A stretch of DNA of 13,019 nt from assembly GCA_014904985.1 (NCBI GenBank), contig MU129332.1:1-13019 (forward strand), in the 5' to 3' direction. Origin of the DNA: Hydnum rufescens UP504 (lineage: Eukaryota > Basidiomycota > Agaricomycetes > Cantharellales > Hydnaceae). Shown piece after piece: positions 7,694-13,019 of the stretch (position 1 is its first letter; the number at the start of each line of letters is the position of its first letter). The notes beneath the pieces are model-generated. The model was not told the DNA's origin. It searched no databases and saw only the letters and a program-made list of their open reading frames with translations. The translations under genes were made by a program, and so were the position numbers.

Positions 7694-9741
7694 GTGGTCT
7701 CAGCCCAATTTATTGAGGAATGCATCCAATTTGTGAAGAACTACCACGAGGCTCAGAGTTCTGCTTACAGGGAGGCCCACAAGGCTCAGAGTTCCACCTA
7801 CAAGGACGCTACTGTCTCCCCGACCATCACCGCATCGACTATCTCCCCAACCATCACCTCGTCGACTATCTCCCTTCTGGGCTCCGACCATGACACTGTG
7901 TCCAGCGCTACTTCATATGCTCCTGATCCGCACAGTGTCTCCTCTCTGGGCTTTGACCATGACGCTGCGTCCAGCGCTACTTCCTACACTCCCGATCAGC
8001 ACGCTGTCTCCAATGTGGAGGCTCAGTGGTACTATTCAGGCTTGCCTTCTAAGCCCAAGTTGCTTTATCGAACAGGAAAGGAGCAGTGGTCCCCACCCAG
8101 GGGACCTTGGGCCCATGGCCGTTTGAAGGAGCTGTGTGAAGTTTTCACCCATCTGATTACGAAGATCTGGAGCGACGACTTGGCCTGGAAGGTAGTCACA
8201 TGTTATGGATGCTCACATGGTCAGCATTAATATCCCATGATATCATAAAGTTTCCTAACTAGGATCTCTAGATCCACTTTACAACAATAGATGTTGTTCG
8301 TTTCAAGGAGGTTGGGGTTAATGAAGTACCTGAGGATGAAGAAACAGTCCGAGGCTAAGAAACCAGTCACTGGTCCTGTCACAATATGGATTGGTGTCTT
8401 CCCCGAGTCTACCTCGGCCACGGCTGCCCACGACGCGGCTCAGGACATCCTAGTCCTTCTCAGAGACTACGAGATCACCGACGTCGACATCGACTACCGC
8501 GAATCCTACTACATGCGTGAGGCTGGTCCTCGGCTTCTCCGATCCGTTGATGATGTGGACCCACTTGTCAATGTCATTAGTCCCCTGACTTCCGCCCTCG
8601 GCCTCAGCATCTCTACCAAGGCCACACCTAACGCCGAGGGGACGATGGCCCTCTACCTCACAGAAGGGGGCGACAGCAACAAGCTGTTGGGCCTTTCGTG
8701 CCGTCACGTCCTCATCGGACTGCAGGAAGCCAACCTTGACTACGTTTACCACGCCAGTGGGCCTTCCAAAGACGTCCTCCTGCTTGGCAACGGAGCCTTC
8801 ACTGATCTCGTCAATTCAATCAAAATCGAGATCAGAGGATATGGCACCAAGGTTCCACGCTGGAGGGAACAGATCGAAGTATTTGTGGAGAGGGAGAAGG
8901 GGACCGATATTTTTGATGTTGAGAAGGCAAGGGCGGCTCGGATTAAGACTCAGGGGTTCCTGGACGAGGCCGAGAATGCAGTGCAGTCACTCGGAGCATT
9001 GCTCAATCAGATCAAGAAGGACTGGAAAATACTAAACAACCACGTCCTTGGCCGTGTCCTCTACTCCCCAGCCATCGGTCTGGGTGTCGGTGAAGATCGT
9101 TTCATGGAGGACTGGGGAATTTTTGAGGTTGACCAAGCGAAGCTCAGTGAGGGCTTCCAAGGAAATAAGTTGGACCTCGGTGTGTTTTGACTAACCATCC
9201 GACTGAGACCACCTACTAACCAACCTAATTTTTTTTGTTTATATCTAGGAACAAAGCTGGTGCCCGACAAGTTCACGGACAAATGTTTCCCCCGCGGAGA
9301 CGCCAATTGGAAGTTCAAGTATCCCCGTGATCGTCTACTTCCGCTTATTGGTGTCCTCACCAATGAATTAATGCACACCCTGACATGTGGGATTTAGATG
9401 GTGAACCGTGCTTGTTAGTTGTCAAGAGTGGCCATACCACTGACACCACCCTCGGCCGTGCTAATGGAATCTTCTCTATCACTCCGCGAGTACTTCACCG
9501 ACATGTCGGTCAACCGGACCTCCTTGGAGTGGGCCATAGTCAACTATGCACCAAGTCGGAAGTCTTTTTCGGCACCCGGTGATTCGGGCTCGATAATTGC
9601 TGACATATGTGGCCGTATTGGTGGTATGCTCACGGCTGGTTCAGGAAGACTGAGACCTCCGATGTGACCTATGCCACCCATTCTGGTAGCTCTCAAGCGC
9701 ATTAGGGCTGACAAGTTCCCAATGTGCACCTTAATGTGTAA
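7694..9741 (+). CDS. Trypsin-like serine peptidase family protein, three visible exons, frame disrupted
   Basis: The gene belongs to a large fungal family with a chymotrypsin-like serine protease domain. Exons are 7694-8219, 8272-9179 and 9249-9741. Domain order: a Ser/Thr-rich repeat segment; a conserved module with KPKLLYRTGKEQWSPPRGP and LKELCEVF; a module with PVTGPVTIWIGVFPESTSAT; then the protease. The likely triad is His in LSCRHVLIG (8705-8707), Asp in EDWGIFEVD (9110-9112) and Ser in GDSGS (9584-9586). His and Asp are about 135 residues apart because a charged helical insert lies between them. The true start is upstream: 7694 is GTG and an in-frame TAG sits at 7664. A possible first exon is 7434-7508 (MPPIRPRQPK...), joined through GTAAAG at 7509 to TACTAG at 7664-7666. 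Frame breaks occur near 8198-8201, near 8345-8352 (an extra C in GTCCGAG would explain it) and at several runs in 9370-9720. The gene is either decayed or mis-sequenced. Confidence 0.75.
7877..8014 (+). repeat. Two tandem 69-bp units encoding a Ser/Thr-rich linker
   Basis: Units 7877-7945 and 7946-8014 are about 83% identical and in frame, encoding LGSDHDTVSSATSYAPDPHS and LGFDHDAASSATSYTPDQHA plus three more residues each. Shorter repeats precede them: a HEAQSSAYREA/HKAQSSTYKDA pair at about 7745-7810 and an SPTIT.STI pair at about 7816-7872. The segment looks like a flexible linker that expands by duplication. Confidence 0.85.
8220..8271 (+). other. Intron of the peptidase gene
   Basis: This 52-bp intron begins GTCAGC, contains the branch-like CCTAACTAGG and ends TCTCTAG. 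It joins a VMDAHM end to IHFTTIDVVRFKEV, which fits the family. An alternative donor at 8192 (GTAGTC) is possible but would lose the conserved VMDAH segment. Confidence 0.6.
9180..9248 (+). other. Intron of the peptidase gene (right copy)
   Basis: The donor is GTGTGT, the branch region is CTAACC and the acceptor is ATATCTAG, in phase 1, restoring a Gly codon and KLVPDKFTDKCF. It is identical to the left-arm intron although the exon before it differs by about 6%. Confidence 0.85.
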
Positions 9742-10495
9742 TATAGCATTATAATCTCCCGTATGTACAGTCCGTCGTCCCCTTTTTCCCTCGTGTGAGT
9801 GGAAACATGTACAATGACTATTCACGAGATCGAGATCCCTTTTGTGTGCGAATGGCGGTAATATAAAATATGCAACCACTAGTGGATGACCCATGTTATT
9901 GCATTCGAAACATACAGTATCACCTTCCGCCTCAACTCCGGTGCATTCGCATTCCGAAGTGATTGGATCTGGGGCCAAACGATTGACTCTGAGCAAGAAC
10001 GCAACCAGAGTATGGAAGGAGGAGACATGGGGATTACAACTGTCTCATTTTCGGTCACAGCGGATTTGTGAGATGAGATGATAACTAAGACCTTTTGAAT
10101 CGGGTCTCAGTTTGGTCTTCGTACTACACGAGGGTAGGTCACCACCAACTAGCCCCTATGGCGAACGATGATCTTTCCAAGAGTAATAACCCTGACCGTC
10201 CTCGGGATGTATCATCCCTGTGAATCCGAAGTCGATGACCATCATAAGGCGTGTCGAGAGAGAAGCATCGTTTCCATGTGCTATGGAATGGAATGGGAAT
10301 TCGTTTGTCAGACGAAACAAATCCAGTCTCAAGCGCTATTGCCATTCTTCTAGCCATCTATTCAATTTCGGTTTAGTCCACGCCTACCTTTTATTAACCT
10401 GGTCAATGTCTGTCCCGTATGATAGGTCACAGTTGCTTGATCATCAATAGTATAATTAGTTGTCTGGGACCTCACTCCCCACCATCCTTCCTCAT
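9742..10495. other. Intergenic region between peptidase and NmrA-like genes (right arm)
   Basis: This is the mirror of 2294-3046 and nearly identical to it. No gene is supported: open frames of 60-76 codons occur on both strands (for example 10220-10450 on + and 10139-10357 on -) without recognisable domains. The last 50 bp before the NmrA start contain TATAATT at 10451-10457, a possible TATA element. Confidence 0.5.
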
Positions 10496-11800
10496 GTCTA
10501 CAGTCATCGATAAAAAATCTTCTTCATCGGAGCTACAGGTGCCCAGGGGCTCCCTGTCATCAAAGCTCTGCTTGAAAAGGCCGAAGATGGCACTCCGTCG
10601 CCATACGCCATTCATGCTCTCACCCGCAATCCCAAGAATCCACGGGCGAAAGAAGTAGAACAACAGGGGGTCGAACTCATCAAGGGTTACTCTAAGCCTC
10701 CTTCCTGCATAATATGAAGACCAACTGATAGCTCCTTAACTTTGCTACGATTTCATGGACTTCCATACGATCAGCAAATGCTTGAAGGGTGTTTACGGGA
10801 TGTTCGTGAACACCGATTTCTTCACTGTCGGTGACGAGGGTGAGATGTACGGTGGCATTCAATTGTTCGAACTTGCCAAGTATGCTGGGGTGCAACACTT
10901 CATCTGGAGCAACCTGGACTATGGCAGTAGGGCATGCGGAGAACGAATGGACAGTTGGACGACAAAACTGAGCTTCATTGTTAGCAGAAAGGCAATTGGA
11001 AAGAGGAATATGCCTGCGACCATCACGACGCCAAAGGTCGCGTTGGAGATTACCTAATGAAACAATCCAATGACATCAAAGACCCAAAATCCACTCTGTA
11101 CACGGTCCTCACTACTGGTCCATATATGGATATGATGAATGTGATACGGACCAATATCCAGAATCCGTGTGTCATGGATTCTGGATTTAACGGGTTCTTC
11201 ACAGCTTTTTTGCCCGCTCAACGAGCGTACAGACGGGACTCTTTGTTGCTCCGATGGGAAATGGGCACGCACCATTCATCGCCCTCAAGGGCGTTGCTTT
11301 CTGGACCCGGAAGGCCTTCGACAACCCAAATACAATGACGCGGAAGGATCTCGAAATCGTGTCTGACATTGTGAATTCGCCAATGATCGTCAAGACCTTC
11401 ACACACGTCACTGGGGAGCCCGTGGAATACAAGAGTGTTACCATGGATGAGTTCTTTGACCTCTTCGAAAACGCCGGTGTGTCCGTTGCCACAAACGCCG
11501 CGCGACCCACAGGCAGTTGGCGAAAGACATTTGGCAGGTTATTTCCCTCATACGCGACGATATTGTAAAGCGTGACACGGAGTGGGCCAAATCTATTCAT
11601 CCGAAAACCACGACTCTTGAGAAATGGATGCAGGAAATGCAGTACGATGGAGGTTACCAAGCGTCGCTCAAGCTCGTTGGTGCGTACCAGTCCTTAACCA
11701 TCAACTCCGTATTTCATTCGGGGGTACTGATGCGTACTCTTCAACAGAGGATTTGAGAATGACTATGCGCTCCAACTTCCTGAGATGCACATTACTGTAA
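10496..11800 (+). pseudogene. NmrA-like NAD(P)-binding protein (right copy), full length but frame-disrupted
   Basis: This is the most complete NmrA-like copy. From ATG 10496 the protein has the GATGAQG dinucleotide-binding loop, ELIKG at the end of exon 1 and an intron from 10686. Next come DFMDFHTISKCLKGVYGMFV and FELAKYAGVQHFIWSNLDYG, an intron from 10927 to about 10984-10987, and KGNWKEEYACDHHDAKGRVG to TTGPYMDMMN. A GT-AG intron follows at 11141-11204, then CPLNERTDG, LFVAPMGNGHAPFIALKG, IRDDIVKRDTEWAKSIHP and EKWMQEMQYDGG. A last intron (11680-11747) may lead to a stop at 11798-11800; unspliced, the stop is at 11754-11756. Frame breaks lie in the AAAAAA run at 10520-10525, near 11238 and near 11548. 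The first intron's acceptor reads TACG instead of TACAG, and intron 2 phases do not match. Family assignment is confident; coding ability is doubtful. Confidence 0.8.
11158..11184. repeat. Perfect 9-bp hairpin inside an NmrA intron (right copy)
   Basis: CCAGAATCC (11158-11166) and GGATTCTGG (11176-11184) flank a 9-nt loop inside the intron at 11141-11204. It is the mirror of 1605-1631. Confidence 0.7.
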
Positions 11801-12428
11801 TGCTAGATACTTACCATGAGGATACGTCAGGCAACTGTGCCAGAACAAATAGTATTCCCGAGAGCGAATTTCTGGATTGGGCACATGGGTCTACCTCGGG
11901 TATCAGTTTTCTGAACAACAGCGGGCTAGTCTGATTCTGGAGCAGAAGAAAGATAGATCTCGAAATTGAAATCAATCAGTCAACTTTCTCTCCAATATCC
12001 AAAACAGGAACCGCCGCTATCACGTGCTCTACACAAATAAGCGCTCAAAGCACATCTTGTTTGGAATGCTTGGCTCTGGAGATATCAACGCGAACATCCT
12101 GAAGTCCTTCGTCTCGGAGTGTGGGAGAAATAAGAAAAGTGACTATGTAAGTCTTATGTGGCGATGAAAATCGTACATGGTCTGAGGATCTGTCTGTTCT
12201 ACTTGACCCAATCTTATCATTCTCTCTAGCCGACTGCTCTGCTAGGTGCATGTCAACAACGAAATCGGATTGGATACCGGAAAGAAGCGAATACCAGACA
12301 ATACGGACACGAGACGAAGACAGATACGCAGAGACGAGGCAAAAGCAGATACTCCTACAGGTACAGAACGAAATGAAGAAAACACAACAACCACCCCTTC
12401 AGGTAGTCACCTGCGCCTTCGATTGCAT
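11801..12428 (+). other. Region between convergent NmrA-like and DUF4430-type genes, with an exon-like open block
   Basis: This interval is absent from the left arm and partly present in the spacer copy. On the + strand one frame is open from 11853 to 12164 apart from one TGA at 11967-11969. It reads GLGTWVYLGYQFSEQQRASL in its first half and RYHVLYTNKRSKHILFGMLG and NANILKSFVSECGRNKKSDY in its second. It ends at a consensus donor GTAAGT (12147). The composition looks like protein, but I recognise no family, and one frame this open could arise by chance. The stretch 12170-12428 shows no feature beyond the probable 3' part of the DUF4430-type gene on the other strand. Confidence 0.3.
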
Positions 12429-12985
12429 TGAATGAAGTCATCCTGGCGCGTCGCTTTCAGCACCTGGTCAGCATTCGCAAACGTTATACTGGCTTGCCCC
12501 TCCGTGCTTGTCGTCTGTCCCTGCACAGTCGCATTCGGAATCGCTGCACCACTAATACCGTTCTCAACAGTCACAGGAAACGCGGTCTTGGCAGAACTGT
12601 TTGCAGTCTGTGAGATTTGAGTCCGGAACAGCGCTCACAACAAGCTGTCTCTAGTCTCGGTCAACGTACGACCCCCTGTGTTTTGCAAACTTAAATTTGA
12701 CGAGCGCCTTCCAGACTTCACCAGTGGCACCCGCATCCCGATCGTGGTGATGACAACGTCGTCAAGGGCATCATCATACATCCTGTTGAATCTCATCAGG
12801 TTACGGCAGGTGTGGCACAGTAGAACGCTTACAACGCCCATCTGGCTCGAACTGGGCCACCTGGAGAATGGGACTCACCTGTTGCCACATGACCGAGTGC
12901 AGCTGTGGTAGTAAGAATGGGGAATGGACACTCGTTTGCATTTATTACATGAGCGGCGCAAGAAACAACTGAATGGTCCCGAACT
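12429..12985 (-). pseudogene. DUF4430/Ig-like-type secreted protein (right copy), frame-disrupted
   Basis: The - strand encodes FNRMYDDALDDVVITTIG at about 12738-12800, then a DUF4430-like region with frame changes. An Ig-like domain follows at about 12430-12590: PVTVENGISGAAIPNATVQG, TSTEGQASITF and LKATRQDDFI. This pattern of a short beta-rich domain with a conserved IPNATV turn and a T-x-x-G-x-A-x-I-T-F strand is usual for Ig-like repeats after DUF4430. Such proteins are normally secreted, but the signal peptide lies beyond the repeat edge. A TGA and indels interrupt the frame. The gene runs convergently toward the NmrA-like gene. Its differences from the left copy are true substitutions, unlike the core of the repeat. 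Confidence 0.45.
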
Positions 12986-13019
12986 GAGCGTTTGCACAAG
13001 CGTTGAGATGAACTCCCGT
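12986..13019. other. Unique sequence beyond the right arm
   Basis: Similarity to the left arm ends after GGTCCCGA near 12985. The last 34 bases show no feature. Confidence 0.5.

Larger units (their letters stand above)
9020..12985 (-). repeat. Right arm of the large inverted repeat
   Basis: This is the mirror copy of 809-3772. It carries the 3' half of the peptidase gene, a complete NmrA-like locus and part of a DUF4430-type gene. It contains the 11513-12528 segment that the left arm lacks. Part of that segment also occurs in the third copy in the spacer, so its presence is probably ancestral and its absence from the left arm derived. The last exon of the peptidase gene within this arm has about six or seven single-base gains or losses relative to the left arm, most of them in C, G or A runs. 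Confidence 0.95.

Noticed and set aside
9544..9996. 150-codon - strand frame antisense to the peptidase last exon
   Set aside because: It is a shadow of the catalytic exon; the sense strand carries the GDSGS motif and family-specific residues.
12246..12435. 61-codon + frames near 12246
   Set aside because: They overlap each other in two frames, are low in information (Thr/Arg/Glu-rich) and probably oppose the 3' part of the DUF4430-type gene.
809..12985. DNA transposon with terminal inverted repeats
   Set aside because: The arms contain ordinary genes, no transposase is visible, and no target-site duplication was found at 809 or 12985.
1..13019. CRISPR array, tRNA, rRNA or bacterial defence system
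   Set aside because: No regularly spaced repeats or RNA gene motifs were seen, and the intron-rich genes indicate a eukaryote.

Overview
The window reads as nuclear DNA of a filamentous fungus, most likely a basidiomycete (Agaricomycete). The reasons are short GT-AG introns of about 50-70 bp with CTAAC-like branch sites, no bacterial-style gene packing, and a large trypsin-like peptidase of a family I associate with Agaricomycete genomes. This assignment rests on protein recognition and gene structure; no search was run.

The dominant feature is architectural. A 3-4 kb inverted repeat (left arm about 809-3772, right arm about 9020-12985) surrounds a 5.2 kb spacer. Each arm carries the same three genes. 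Along the right arm these are a peptidase (+), an NmrA-like NAD(P)-binding protein (+) and a convergent DUF4430/Ig-like-type gene (-). The left arm is the mirror image, but it has lost about 1,016 bp between NmrA and the DUF4430-type gene. The loss fused the two truncated 3' ends tail to tail at a CTGTG-like microhomology. The arms are mosaic: the core (left about 1278-3645) is almost identical apart from single-base, mostly homopolymer, indels, whereas both flanks differ by real substitutions (about 6% in the peptidase exon, more in the DUF4430-type part).

The spacer holds poly-A tracts (3820-3943), then a third, much noisier copy of the NmrA region (about 4210-6575, same orientation as the left arm), then an unidentified exon-containing block (about 6629-7275). 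Last comes the 5' part of the only near-complete peptidase gene (from about 7434 or 7694 to 9741).

Almost no gene is intact. The right peptidase has frame disruptions in its first two exons and several single-base indels in its last exon. The left peptidase has an intact last exon but is cut off at its 5' end. The NmrA-like copies share the same apparent frameshifts. Two explanations compete: a real recent palindromic duplication of a partly decayed locus, or an unpolished long-read assembly with a fold-back join. The coherent amino-acid substitutions in the flanks argue that at least part of the duplication is real; the homopolymer indels and the low-fidelity third copy argue for read error. 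I see no CRISPR array, tRNA, rRNA, recognisable transposase or defence system.
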